Below are positions 15,491 through 26,091 of a stretch of DNA of 64,000 bases, piece by piece. The stretch's first letter is position 1. Every line of letters begins with the position of its first letter. Location: positions 62,001-126,000 of the forward strand of contig NZ_BDBC01000051.1 in NCBI RefSeq assembly GCF_001612785.1, read 5' to 3'. The position numbers and the translations under genes are program-made. The notes beneath the pieces were generated by a model. It was not told where the DNA came from. It saw only the letters and a list, made by a program, of their open reading frames with translations, and did not search any database. The stretch comes from Nocardia beijingensis NBRC 16342. GTDB taxonomy: Bacteria; Actinomycetota; Actinomycetes; Mycobacteriales; Mycobacteriaceae.

Positions 15491-15917
15491 TGGGCGCGTC
15501 GGTTGCCAAGCCCGCTGTCCGAGTGCGTGGTTCACGGTGGCCGATGTCAGATCGCTCGGCAGGCGTGGCCCACCGCCAAAATAGTGGTCCCGCAGCCCGC
15601 CGATCCTGACGATGAGGCATTCGCCCCACAGCGTCACGCACGAGGCGCCGCCCAGGTGCGCCATTCACAGTGACCAATGACAGGGTGATCGGCAAGCGTG
15701 GTCTATCGCGGACGGGGTGGTCCTGGGGACCGCCGACCCTGACGGTGAAATATTCGCCCACAGCGTCACGCACTGGGCGCGTCGGTTGCCAAGCCTGTTG
15801 CCCGAGTGCGCGATTCACGGTGACCAATGACAGCGGTCGGCAAGCGTGGCCGATCGCGGAAATGGTGGTCCTGGGGACCGCCGACCGTGGCGGCATGTGT
15901 CCGTCTACGGCGTCGAT
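15491..15917. repeat. Three direct copies of an imperfect ~140-bp element
   Basis: Copy A spans 15491-15641, copy B 15642-15773 and copy C 15774 to about 15917. Shared blocks in order are TGGGCGCGTCGGTTGCCAAG (A and C; missing in B), TTCACGGTGACCAATGACAG, TCGGCAAGCGTGG, GTGGTCCTGGGGACCGCCG (B and C; diverged in A) and CGCCCACAGCGTCACGCAC (A and B; diverged in C). GGTCC-TGG-GGACC inside copies B and C can fold as a small hairpin. B lacks about 16 bases near its left end. No coding potential is conserved across copies. Confidence 0.85.
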
Positions 15918-16263
15918 CGTCTACAGGCCGGTGCGAAAGAATTGTGGCGGCGCTGGCTGTCCGGCGTTCGAGGCCCATGTAATCGTGCCCGCTGGCTCGC
16001 CGGATCGAGACTTGGCGGGCAGCCTGGGGAAGCGGCGCATCTGCGCGTGCACGCTCGACGGTATGCGTCAGTGAAGACTGCTTCGCCGACACGCCGCGCT
16101 GATCGCCCTCCGCCGTTCCGAGGCGGGCATGCCGGCGGCGTTCGTCGGGTGTTCGCCGCGCCGGTTGCGCCAACGTCATTCGCCTCAGGGGCGGGTGGGA
16201 GGTTCGGGGCCTCGGCCGGTTTCGCTGTGGGCGGAAACCCTCGGTGGGCGGAATCGACTTGAA

Positions 16264-16279
16264 CTCAACCATTGTTGAG
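16264..16279. promoter_or_regulatory. Palindromic operator candidate of the ABC exporter
   Basis: CTCAAC-CATT-GTTGAG is a perfect 6-bp inverted repeat with a 4-base spacer, 56 bases before the GTG start of the exporter. TCAAC/GTTGA half-sites of this kind are typical for MarR-family repressors of drug exporters. No MarR gene is adjacent, so the regulator would act from elsewhere. Confidence 0.5.
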
Positions 16280-16335
16280 GTCTTAGTGTCGGTGGCCAGG
16301 TCTTGGATGGGTGGGGAGCGAAGAGGGAGTACGAC

Positions 16336-18216
16336 GTGAGTATCGAATCCGTGGCGTGGAGCCAGATGTATCGGCGGGCGAACGCGCCGCAGGAACAGCG
16401 GCCGTTCCGGCTCGCCACCGCGCGGCGCATCCTTCGGTTCGCCGCGCCGCACCGGCGGCGGATCGGCGCGTTCCTGCTGTTCAGCGTGGTGTCGGCGGTG
16501 CTCGCGGTGGCGACGCCGGTGCTTGCGGGCCGGGTCGTCGACCACATAGTCGGCGGGGCGGCGCCACGGGTGGTGGTCGTGCTCGCGGCGGTGATCGGCG
16601 TGCTCGCGGTGTTCGACGCGGGGCTCGGGGTGGCGATCCGGTGGATGTCGGCGCGCATCGGTGAGGGGCTCATCCTCGATCTGCGCACCGCCGTGTTCGA
16701 CCACGTGCAGAAGATGCCCGTCGCCTTCTTCACCCGCACCAGGACCGGCGCGCTGGTCAGCCGCTTGAACAACGACGTGATCGGCGCTCAGCGCGCGTTC
16801 AGCGACACCCTGTCCGGCGTGGTGGCCAATCTGGTCACCCTCGCGCTGACCCTCGGGGTGATGATCAGCATCTCGTGGCAGATCACGCTGCTCGCGCTGG
16901 TGTTGCTTCCGGTGTTCGTGCTCCCGGCGCGGCGGATGGGCAACCGCTTGGCCGACTTGCAGCGCGAAGCCGCCCGGCTGAACGCGGCGATGAGCACCCA
17001 GATGACGGAGCGGTTCTCCGCGCCGGGCGCGACACTGGTCAAGCTCTTCGGGCGTCCGGAACAGGAGTCCGGCGAATTCGCGCTGCGGGCCCGCCGGGTG
17101 CGGAACATCGGCGTGCGCACCGCGATGCTGCAAACGGTCTTCGTCACCTCGCTCACCCTGGTGTCCGCGCTGGCGATCGCCTTGGTGTACGGCCTCGGCG
17201 GCTGGTACGCCCTGCGTGGGCAATTGGACGCGGGTGCGGTCGTGTCGCTGTCGCTGCTGCTGACCAGGCTCTACACGCCGCTGACCGCGCTGGCCAGCGC
17301 CAGGATGGAGATCATGGCGGCGCTGGTGAGCTTCGAGCGCGTCTTCGAAGTGCTCGATCTGAAGCCGCTGATCGAGGACGCCCCTGACGCGAAACCGGTT
17401 CCGGAGGGCCCGGTCGCGGTGGAGCTGGACGCGGTGAGTTTCGGCTACCCGTCGGCCGACAAGGTGTCGCTGGCCTCCCTGGAGGACGTGGCCAATCTGG
17501 ACACCCGCGGTGGGGTGCGGGTGCTGCACGACGTGTCGCTGCGCGCCGAGCCCGGTCAGCTGATCGCGCTGGTCGGCTCGTCGGGCGCGGGCAAATCGAC
17601 CATCGCGCAGTTGGTCTCCCGCCTCTACGACGTCGACGCGGGCACGGTGCGGTTGAACGGCGTCGACGTGCGCGAGCTGACCACCGCATCGCTCCGCGAC
17701 ACGGTCGGCCTGGTCACCCAGGACGGGCATCTGTTCCACGACACCATTCGCGCGAATCTCCTGCTCGCGCGGCCGGAGGCCACCGAGGACGAACTGTGGG
17801 ACGCGCTCCAGCGCGCCCGGCTGCGTGACCTGGTCGCGTCGCTGCCGGACGGGTTGGCGACCGTGGTCGGCGAGCGCGGCTACCGGCTCTCCGGGGGTGA
17901 GCGCCAGCGCCTGACCATCGCCCGCCTGCTGCTGAAGCAGCCGCGTGTGGTGATCCTGGACGAGGCGACCGCGTCGCTGGACTCGACCTCGGAAGCCGCC
18001 GTGCAGGAGGCGCTGTCCGAAGCGCTGGAGGGCAGGACCGCGCTGGTGATCGCGCACCGGCTGTCCACCATCCGCGCCGCCGACCAGATCCTGGTGCTGG
18101 AGGAGGGCCGAATCGTGGAGCGGGGCAACCACTCCCAGCTGCTGAACGCCGATGGCCGCTACGCGGAGCTGTACCGCACCCAGTTCGCCGAGGAACCCGT
18201 CACGGCCGCGGCGTGA
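16336..18216 (+). CDS. ABC exporter, TM-NBD half transporter (MsbA/MDR-like)
   Basis: A 626-residue type IV ABC exporter with an N-terminal six-helix membrane domain (about residues 50-330) and a C-terminal nucleotide-binding domain. Walker A is GSSGAGKST with Lys420. The signature is LSGGERQR, Walker B is VVILDEATASLD and the switch His is in IAHRLST. Half transporters of this type dimerise to export lipids, peptides or drugs; the substrate is unknown. A short insertion (SADKVSLASLEDVANLDTRG) sits at the start of the NBD and differs from typical members. GTG at 16336 follows GAGGGAG at spacing 7. Confidence 0.92.
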   Translation: MSIESVAWSQMYRRANAPQEQRPFRLATARRILRFAAPHRRRIGAFLLFSVVSAVLAVATPVLAGRVVDHIVGGAAPRVVVVLAAVIGVLAVFDAGLGVAIRWMSARIGEGLILDLRTAVFDHVQKMPVAFFTRTRTGALVSRLNNDVIGAQRAFSDTLSGVVANLVTLALTLGVMISISWQITLLALVLLPVFVLPARRMGNRLADLQREAARLNAAMSTQMTERFSAPGATLVKLFGRPEQESGEFALRARRVRNIGVRTAMLQTVFVTSLTLVSALAIALVYGLGGWYALRGQLDAGAVVSLSLLLTRLYTPLTALASARMEIMAALVSFERVFEVLDLKPLIEDAPDAKPVPEGPVAVELDAVSFGYPSADKVSLASLEDVANLDTRGGVRVLHDVSLRAEPGQLIALVGSSGAGKSTIAQLVSRLYDVDAGTVRLNGVDVRELTTASLRDTVGLVTQDGHLFHDTIRANLLLARPEATEDELWDALQRARLRDLVASLPDGLATVVGERGYRLSGGERQRLTIARLLLKQPRVVILDEATASLDSTSEAAVQEALSEALEGRTALVIAHRLSTIRAADQILVLEEGRIVERGNHSQLLNADGRYAELYRTQFAEEPVTAAA

Positions 18217-18228
18217 GCCGTCGTCCGG

Positions 18229-19749
18229 CTAGCTCGCCGTCTGGTCCGCGCTACAAGTGGTGTCGGCGTCCGGCAGGGTTCCCGCGCCGAAGTAGGTGTT
18301 GATCGCGTTGTTCACACAACTGCTCAGCTCAGGCCGGAAGGTCATGTGGATGCGGACGCCTTGCAGGCTGACCATGCGCGACTCCGACAGGTACTGGTGC
18401 AGCCGGACGCCGTGCGCATAAGGAGTGCGCGGATCACCCGTCGCCTGCACGATCAGCGCGGGCACGGCGTTGCGCACCACGGTCGGCGGCTCCACCGGGC
18501 GCGGCCAGAAGGCGCACGGCTGGATATTGCCCGCCAGCGCGCCGAACACCGGCTGCGTGGCCCGGCTCTCCTCGATATTGCGCCAGTACCAGAGGGGATC
18601 GATGGGCGCGCTGACATCACCGCAGGCGATCTCCGCCAGGACGGAGTTCTCGTTGTCCCGCAGCGCCGCCACGATGGCGCGCAGCCGCGGCGTCTGCGCG
18701 GTCGTCGGCGGCCCGCCCGCGGCGTCGGCGAGTTCGCGCACCGCCGCGGCCAACGGTTCGTTCAGCCGGAAGTTCCACAGCAAGGCGTGCAGGATGAACG
18801 GCAACCAATGGTCGTCGATAGCGAATCCATCGATGACGATCGGCTGGCGGTGGACGATCCGGACCAGCTCCTCGATCTTCGCGCGCACCTGCTGCGGCGT
18901 CGCCCCGAGCCGGAACTGTTCGTCCCGGGCGGCGGCCCACACCGCCCAATCGTCCAGCGCGATCTCGTCGGCGGGTCCCCAATCCTGGACCAAGCCTGTC
19001 CAGTACCGATCCGGGTCGATCGCGCTGTCGAGCACGATGCGATCGCTGCGCTCGGGAAACATCTGGGTGAAGACCGCCCCGAGATACGTGCCGTAGGACA
19101 AGCCGTAGAAGTTGATCTTCTCCTCGCCCAGTGCCGCCCGGACGACGTCCATGTCTCGCGCCGTGTTGCGGGTGGTGAACTGCCGCACCAGCTCCGGATC
19201 ACGAACGACGCAGCTCACGGCCATGCCGGCGGACAGAACGGTGTCGTGCGCGAAACCCAGCGGATCGAGGCCCGCCGACCGGACCATCTCGCCGACCGGC
19301 CACCCGCACCGCGGGCTCGAGGTGGATTCGCCGACGCCGCGCGGGTCCAGCCCGATCAGGTCGTAACTCGCCAGCACGTCCGGCGACAGCACGTCGCCGA
19401 GCAGATCCACACTGTCCAGGCCCGGCCCGCCCGGACCACCCGGATTCGACACCAGGATGCCCCGCCGCCGCGCCGGATCGCTCGCTTTCACCCGGGATAT
19501 CGCCAAAGTGATCGTGCGACCGCCCGGCTGCCCGTAGTCGAGCGGCACGACGACGTTGGCGCACTCGCCACCGGCCTTGTCCAGATTCTCGACGCCGCAC
19601 GGCTTCCACTCCAGCGGCTGGTGATAGAAGCGGTCCAAGCCGTTCTGACGCGAGTCGTCCACCGGATCGGCCCGGCCGTACGCGGGCGCGGCGAGCAGCG
19701 CGCACACCGCCACTATCGACATCGAACGCCAGAACAGATTCGCGGACAA
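18229..19749 (-). CDS. Secreted TAP-like alpha/beta hydrolase (tripeptidyl aminopeptidase family)
   Basis: A secreted hydrolase of about 506 residues, of the SlpD/SlpE/TAP-like group. After a signal peptide (hydrophobic core MSIVAVCALLAAPAYG) come the oxyanion segment NPGGPGGPG, the nucleophile motif GLSYGTYLG and a C-terminal TAP-like domain ending with ALIVQATGDPRTPY, which holds the expected late Asp, and a His in HMTF. Family members cleave N-terminal tri- or dipeptides or esters. Start is uncertain: TTG at 19747-19749 follows GAGAGG and gives a charged n-region; ATG at 19720-19722 would remove it. It converges on the ABC exporter with 12 bases between stops. Confidence 0.83.
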   Translation of the reverse strand: MSANLFWRSMSIVAVCALLAAPAYGRADPVDDSRQNGLDRFYHQPLEWKPCGVENLDKAGGECANVVVPLDYGQPGGRTITLAISRVKASDPARRRGILVSNPGGPGGPGLDSVDLLGDVLSPDVLASYDLIGLDPRGVGESTSSPRCGWPVGEMVRSAGLDPLGFAHDTVLSAGMAVSCVVRDPELVRQFTTRNTARDMDVVRAALGEEKINFYGLSYGTYLGAVFTQMFPERSDRIVLDSAIDPDRYWTGLVQDWGPADEIALDDWAVWAAARDEQFRLGATPQQVRAKIEELVRIVHRQPIVIDGFAIDDHWLPFILHALLWNFRLNEPLAAAVRELADAAGGPPTTAQTPRLRAIVAALRDNENSVLAEIACGDVSAPIDPLWYWRNIEESRATQPVFGALAGNIQPCAFWPRPVEPPTVVRNAVPALIVQATGDPRTPYAHGVRLHQYLSESRMVSLQGVRIHMTFRPELSSCVNNAINTYFGAGTLPDADTTCSADQTAS

Positions 19750-20159
19750 CGAAGTTCGCCTCTCGACCGGAGCGAGCACGGAGATGATGCGGAAGAACCG
19801 TATCGGATCTGTGCCCGCGACGGCGGCAACGGCTTCCCCCGCGCGGCGGGGCCGGGTCACGACCGGTGCCGGGATGTCGGCGGGGCCTTGCGACTTCCCT
19901 CGGTCGGCGGGGTCCGGTCGAGGCCGGCCGGAAGGTCACAATGCGCGCCCCTGTCGCATCTGGGCGCGTCACCGCGGGACGCCGCAGACCTCATAGTGGC
20001 AGTTGAGCGGCGGCCCAACGGGCGCGTGGCCGGCAGAACCGGCGAAGCCCGGCTCGAACGGATCGAGCCGGGCTTCGCTGCTCGGTCTCATGGTCTGCGA
20101 GGTCGGAACGTCGTCCGGCGCGGAAGTCGTTCGAGCACCGCCGAGCCGAGGACCTTCGG
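19750..20159. other. Intergenic region with a strong hairpin, no gene seen
   Basis: About 410 bases without a supportable gene. The only clear element is the 15-pair hairpin at 20042-20078. The part next to 19750 should carry the promoter of the secreted hydrolase. Confidence 0.5.
20042..20078 (-). terminator. 15-bp hairpin downstream of the YhdH-type gene
   Basis: GCGAAGCCCGGCTCG (20042-20056) pairs perfectly with CGAGCCGGGCTTCGC (20064-20078), 7-base loop. It lies 82 bases beyond the stop of the reverse-strand oxidoreductase gene and is the most stable simple hairpin in the area. Confidence 0.7.
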
Positions 20160-21155
20160 TCAGAACTCGCCCATGACGCCGAGCACGGTGCGCCCACGGT
20201 GGCTGCCGTCGCGGATGGAGTGCAGCACCCTCTCCACATCGGTGATCGGCGCGTAGTTCTCCAGCGCCGAAAGATGCTGCGGGCGAAGCTCTTTGCCGAG
20301 CTGTGCCCAGACCTCACGACGGCGATCGATGGGCAGGTTGACCGAATCGATGCCTTCCAGGGTGACGCCGCGCAGGATGAACGGCATCACCGTGGTGGGC
20401 AGCTCCGGTCCGCCGGTGAGCCCGCTCACCGCGACCACGCCGCCGTAACCGATGGCGCTGAGCACGTAGGCCAGCGACGCGCCGCCGACGCTGTCGACCG
20501 CCGCGGCCCACCGGGCCTTGGTCAGCGGTCGCGGCTTGGCGTTCGGGTCCTCCGGCAGCCTGCCGATCACCTCGTTCGCGCCGATCTCGCTGAGCAGATC
20601 GTTCGCGTCGGTCTTGCCGGTGGAGGCGATGACCTCGAAGCCGAGGCCGGAGAGGATGTCGATGCTCACGCTGCCCACTCCGCCGGTCGCGCCGGTGACC
20701 AGCACCGGGCCCGCGTCGGGCAGCAGGCCGCGATCGAGCAGGGCCTGCACGCTCAGGGCAGCGGTGAACCCGGCGGTGCCGAGCGCGGCGGCGTCGCGCA
20801 GGCTCAGACCGTCCAGCTTGACCACCCATTCGGCCGGCACCCTGGCGTATTCGGCGAAGCCGCCGTTGTGCGCGACGCCGATGTCGTATCCGTGCGCGAT
20901 CACCTGGTCACCCGGGGCGAAATCGTCGTCGGCGGACTCGACCACCTCGCCGACGAGATCGATGCCGGGGACGATCGGGTAGTCGCGCACCACACCGCCG
21001 CCCTTGGTGATCGCCAGACCGTCCTTGTAGTTCGCGCTCGAGTAGTGCACTTTGATCGTCACGTCACCCGGTCCGAGGAAATCCTCGCCCACCTGCTGCC
21101 GGGTCAGGACGATCCCGCTATCCGATTCGTGTGCCACCATCGCCCAGAACTCCAT
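20160..21155 (-). CDS. NADPH-dependent quinone/acryloyl-CoA reductase (YhdH/AcuI type)
   Basis: A zinc-independent medium-chain reductase of 331 residues. The N-terminal GroES-like domain contains SSANYKDGLAIT and VPGIDLVGEVVES, and the Rossmann domain has VLVTGATGGVGSVSIDIL for NADPH. YhdH/YhfP/AcuI proteins reduce acryloyl-CoA or quinone-like enones, and this sequence follows their pattern along its whole length, including HNGGFAEYARVPAEWVV. No zinc-ligand cysteines are present. ATG at 21153-21155 matches the family N-terminus (M-x-F-x-A-M-V); ATG at 21165-21167 is four codons longer. Next gene upstream is dinB, also on the reverse strand, 37 bases away. Confidence 0.88.
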   Translation of the reverse strand: MEFWAMVAHESDSGIVLTRQQVGEDFLGPGDVTIKVHYSSANYKDGLAITKGGGVVRDYPIVPGIDLVGEVVESADDDFAPGDQVIAHGYDIGVAHNGGFAEYARVPAEWVVKLDGLSLRDAAALGTAGFTAALSVQALLDRGLLPDAGPVLVTGATGGVGSVSIDILSGLGFEVIASTGKTDANDLLSEIGANEVIGRLPEDPNAKPRPLTKARWAAAVDSVGGASLAYVLSAIGYGGVVAVSGLTGGPELPTTVMPFILRGVTLEGIDSVNLPIDRRREVWAQLGKELRPQHLSALENYAPITDVERVLHSIRDGSHRGRTVLGVMGEF

Positions 21156-21192
21156 GCGGACGAGCATACGAGCGTCAGGACGGGTCCGGGAG

Positions 21193-22263
21193 CTACTGCG
21201 GCAGGAGTTCCAGCCGCACGCCGAGCAGACGAACCGGGCGGTCGAGGTCGAACCGTTCGACGATGCGCACCGCCGTCTCGGCGATTCGCGCGACGTCGAT
21301 GGTGGGTTCGGGCAGTTTCTCCTGTTTGCTGCGGGTGTAGAAGGTGTTCGTGCGCACGGTCACCGAGACGCGGGTGCCGATCCGGCCCGCCGCGGCCATC
21401 TCCTCGGCGACCTCGGTGGCCAGCCGCGCGACTTGGGCGCGGATCTCGCCGGGATCGGTCAGATCGTGCGGGAAGGTCTCGGATTTGCTTCGGCCGACCG
21501 GGATTCGCGGGTCGGTGGTGACGTCCGTATCGCCTTTGCCGTGGCCGAGCACCCAGAGATACGGACCGGTGTTCGGCCCGAATTCGGCGGCCAGGCGATT
21601 CCGGTCCGCCGCCATCAACTCGCCGACAGTGCGAATGCCGAGTTCGGCGAGCCGGGCGGCGATGCGGCTGCCGATGCCCCACAGCGCGTCGGTCGGGCGG
21701 TGGGCCATGATCTCGGTCCAGTTCGCGGCGGTGAGCCGGAAGACGCCGGCGGCGGCGCCCGCGCCCGCGGCGGGCTCGGCCGAGGACTTGCCCGCCGACT
21801 TGGCGAAGCCGGTCGCGAGTTTGGCGGTGAGTTTGTTGTCCCCGATGCCGATCGAGCAGGTCAGATCGAGGCCGGCGATGGCCTCGCGCACCTGCCGCGC
21901 GAGTGCTTCCGGATGGTCGGTGTCGGCGGCGAGGAACGCCTCGTCCCAGCCCCATACTTCGACGCGTCCGGGGAACGTCCGCAGCAGGGCCATGACCTCG
22001 TCGGAGGCATCCTCGTAAGCGGCCATGTCCAAGGGGAGGAACACGCCGTCGGGACACTTGCGCTGGGCGCTGCGCAGCGGCATTCCGGCCCGCACGCCGA
22101 ACGCGCGCGCCGGATAGGACGCGCAGGTCACCACCTTGCGCGGCTCGCTGGGATCGCCGTGGCCGCCGACGATGACCGGCAGTCCCCGCAGTTCCGGATG
22201 ACGGCGGAACTCCACCGCCGCCTGGAACTGATCGAGATCGACGTGCAACAGCCATCTGGCCAC
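21193..22263 (-). CDS. dinB: Y-family DNA polymerase, DinB2 type, with Gln at the steric-gate position
   Basis: A 356-residue translesion polymerase closely resembling mycobacterial DinB2/DinP (Rv3056). Metal ligands Asp9 (HVDLDQF), Asp107 and Glu108 (WGWDEAFLA) are present. The palm motif CSIGIGDNKLTAKLATGFAKSAGK and a little-finger domain ending RPVRLLGVRLELLPQ follow. There is no C-terminal beta-clamp peptide of the usual QL-x-LF form visible. The residue two after Phe13-1 in DLDQFQ, Gln14, aligns with the steric-gate Tyr/Phe of Dpo4 and Pol IV, and with Leu14 of mycobacterial DinB2. Start is GTG at 22261-22263, weak ribosome-binding site. Confidence 0.9.
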   Translation of the reverse strand: MARWLLHVDLDQFQAAVEFRRHPELRGLPVIVGGHGDPSEPRKVVTCASYPARAFGVRAGMPLRSAQRKCPDGVFLPLDMAAYEDASDEVMALLRTFPGRVEVWGWDEAFLAADTDHPEALARQVREAIAGLDLTCSIGIGDNKLTAKLATGFAKSAGKSSAEPAAGAGAAAGVFRLTAANWTEIMAHRPTDALWGIGSRIAARLAELGIRTVGELMAADRNRLAAEFGPNTGPYLWVLGHGKGDTDVTTDPRIPVGRSKSETFPHDLTDPGEIRAQVARLATEVAEEMAAAGRIGTRVSVTVRTNTFYTRSKQEKLPEPTIDVARIAETAVRIVERFDLDRPVRLLGVRLELLPQ

Positions 22264-22401
22264 ATGCCGTTCTTACCGCAGGGGTGCGACACCCGGCCTG
22301 GATTCCGCCGCGATCGCCCGCCGACCGGCGGCACCGCGCCTACCGCGTCGTTCTTGGTACGGCCGCCGCGCAGGCCTCGTCCGATTGCGCGGCCGCGAAA
22401 A

Positions 22402-22416
22402 CAGAATTAAATTCTG
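22402..22416. promoter_or_regulatory. Perfect palindrome at the TetR start: autoregulatory operator candidate
   Basis: CAGAATT-A-AATTCTG is a perfect 7-bp inverted repeat around one base, ending 3 bases before the ATG at 22420. It contains an A+T-rich TTAAAT that could serve as a -10 for a leaderless transcript. Its position fits repression of its own gene by the TetR protein. Confidence 0.6.
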
Positions 22417-22419
22417 GTC

Positions 22420-23004
22420 ATGAAGATTCGAGATCGGTTGCTGTTGGCAGCCGAGCGCCAGTTCGCCGAGCACGGCGCGCTCGACGCGACGCTGACGCAG
22501 ATCCGCGCCGCGGCGGGCGCCAGCGTCGGCGCGCTTTATCACCACTTCCCCGACAAGTCCGACCTGTACCGGCAGGTCTGGGCCAACGCACTGGTGGACT
22601 ATCAGGAGCATTTCTGGGCGGTGGTCGGCGACAGCGCCGACGCGCGCGAAGGCGTCGTCGTCGGCGTGCACGAGCATTTGCGCTGGGTGAGCGAGAACCA
22701 GTACCGCGCCACCGTGCTCACCGCGGCGCGGCCGCCAGGGGTGCGCGAGAGCGAGAGCAATCGCCGCTTCATGTCCGACGTGACGCGATGGTGGCGCACG
22801 CACGCCGGATACGGGGCGGTGCGGGATCTCCCGATCGATCTGGTCTACGCGCTGTGGCTCGGCCCGGCGCAGGAGTACACGCGGCAGTGGCTCGGCGGGG
22901 AGATGCGCCTCGCCCCCGACCGAGTCGCGGGCGAACTCGCCGACGCCGCCTGGCTCGCCCTCGCCGCCGACCGCCCCCGTGCCGCGAAAGAGGTCTCCCG
23001 ATGA
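22420..23004 (+). CDS. TetR-family transcriptional regulator
   Basis: A 194-residue TetR-type repressor. The N-terminal helix-turn-helix is LLLAAERQFAEHGALDATLTQIRAA, followed by GASVGALYHHFPDKSDLYRQV, the classic recognition-helix region (residues 5-50). The ligand-binding C-terminal domain has no assignable ligand. The ATG comes 3 bases after a perfect palindrome, with no ribosome-binding site, so a leaderless mRNA is likely. The stop overlaps the start of the thioesterase (ATGA), so the two are cotranscribed and presumably the regulator controls acyl-CoA-related metabolism. Confidence 0.93.
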   Translation: MKIRDRLLLAAERQFAEHGALDATLTQIRAAAGASVGALYHHFPDKSDLYRQVWANALVDYQEHFWAVVGDSADAREGVVVGVHEHLRWVSENQYRATVLTAARPPGVRESESNRRFMSDVTRWWRTHAGYGAVRDLPIDLVYALWLGPAQEYTRQWLGGEMRLAPDRVAGELADAAWLALAADRPRAAKEVSR

Positions 23005-23447
23005 CCACCACGACCCTCGACCTGGACAGCGCCAAGAAGGTCCTGGCCGCACAGCCCTTCGCGACCCTGGTGGGCACCGAGATCACCGCGTTCGGCGACG
23101 GCGCCGCGACCCTGGTCATCCCGCTGCGCCCGGAGCTGACCCAGCAGTTCGGCTACGTGCACGGCGGCGTGCTGGCCTACGCGGCCGACAACGCCCTCAC
23201 CTTCGCCGCTGGAACAGTGCTCGGCGCGAACGTGCTCACCGGCGGTGTGACCATCACCTACCTGCGTCCCGCCGCGGGTGAACGGTTGCGCATCGAGGCG
23301 TCCGTCACCGGGGCGACGCGTCGCCAAGCGGTGGCCCACTGCGAGATCTACGCGGAAAGCCCTGACCGCGAACCGATCCTGTGCGCGGTGGGCCAAGGCA
23401 CAACGCGGCTCGCGGAAACCGACCTGACCGGCACGAACGGCTCGTGA
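23001..23447 (+). CDS. PaaI-family hotdog thioesterase
   Basis: A 148-residue hotdog-fold acyl-CoA thioesterase of the PaaI/YigI type. The signature QFGYVHGGVLAYAADNALTFAAG, with the conserved HGG, is followed by GVTITYLRPAAGERL, the central strand pair. Such enzymes hydrolyse small or aromatic acyl-CoAs, protecting the CoA pool; the specific substrate is unknown. The ATG overlaps the TetR stop by ATGA, showing translational coupling. A 14-pair bidirectional hairpin follows its stop. Confidence 0.9.
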   Translation: MTTTTLDLDSAKKVLAAQPFATLVGTEITAFGDGAATLVIPLRPELTQQFGYVHGGVLAYAADNALTFAAGTVLGANVLTGGVTITYLRPAAGERLRIEASVTGATRRQAVAHCEIYAESPDREPILCAVGQGTTRLAETDLTGTNGS

Positions 23448-23459
23448 TGGCATACGAGA

Positions 23460-23490
23460 GGCCGGGCACGGAGTAGCTCCGTGCCCGGCC
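23460..23490. terminator. Bidirectional terminator between thioesterase and lon
   Basis: GGCCGGGCACGGAG (23460-23473) pairs perfectly with CTCCGTGCCCGGCC (23477-23490) around a TAG loop. It lies 13 bases after the thioesterase stop and 14 bases after the lon stop on the other strand. Confidence 0.85.
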
Positions 23491-23503
23491 CGTTCGTCCC
23501 GGA

Positions 23504-25891
<2,388 letters not shown>

Positions 25892-25911
25892 GTTCTTCGA
25901 CCCTTCCAAAA

Positions 25912-25932
25912 GTTGAGCGATGCCTACTCAAC
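25912..25932. promoter_or_regulatory. HAIR-like HspR operator of lon
   Basis: Read in the lon direction the site is GTTGAGT, seven bases, GCTCAAC. The known HspR-associated inverted repeat is CTTGAGT-N7-ACTCAAG, so 11 of 14 arm positions match and the spacing is exact. It lies immediately ahead of the lon ribosome-binding site. Confidence 0.65.
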
Positions 25933-26091
25933 CCCGGGGCGGGTGGGTTTGTTCCGCCCCGACCGGTCCGTTCGCTGACGGCGAAGTCACGACCGGCTTC
26001 GCGTTGACACTCCGTCCAAGGCAATGAGAACGTTGTGACCTTGATATCTCATACCGGCGGTACCGCCGGATCGGCTTAGGGAGTCCCATCG

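Larger units (their letters stand above)
15314..16335. other. One-kilobase gene-free region rich in repeats
   Basis: No supportable gene lies between the divergently transcribed dehydrogenase and ABC exporter genes. Contents from left to right are a leader hairpin (15327-15345), a long inverted repeat (15348-15442), three imperfect direct copies of a roughly 140-bp element (15491-15917), about 330 bases with nothing recognisable, and the exporter operator (16264-16279). Open frames crossing it on either strand change register between repeat copies and have Arg/Pro-rich products, so I treat them as chance. Confidence 0.7.

Noticed and set aside
12794-15673. 959-codon open frame on the forward strand opposite the FAD/Fe-S dehydrogenase gene
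   Set aside because: The product is Arg/Gly/His/Pro-rich without any domain, while the reverse strand encodes a complete enzyme with motifs. Long antisense frames are expected at this G+C content.
15670-16074. Forward 134-codon frame in the repeat region
   Set aside because: It reads through repeat copies C and part of B in different registers and has a Trp/Arg/Cys-rich product; no ribosome-binding site.
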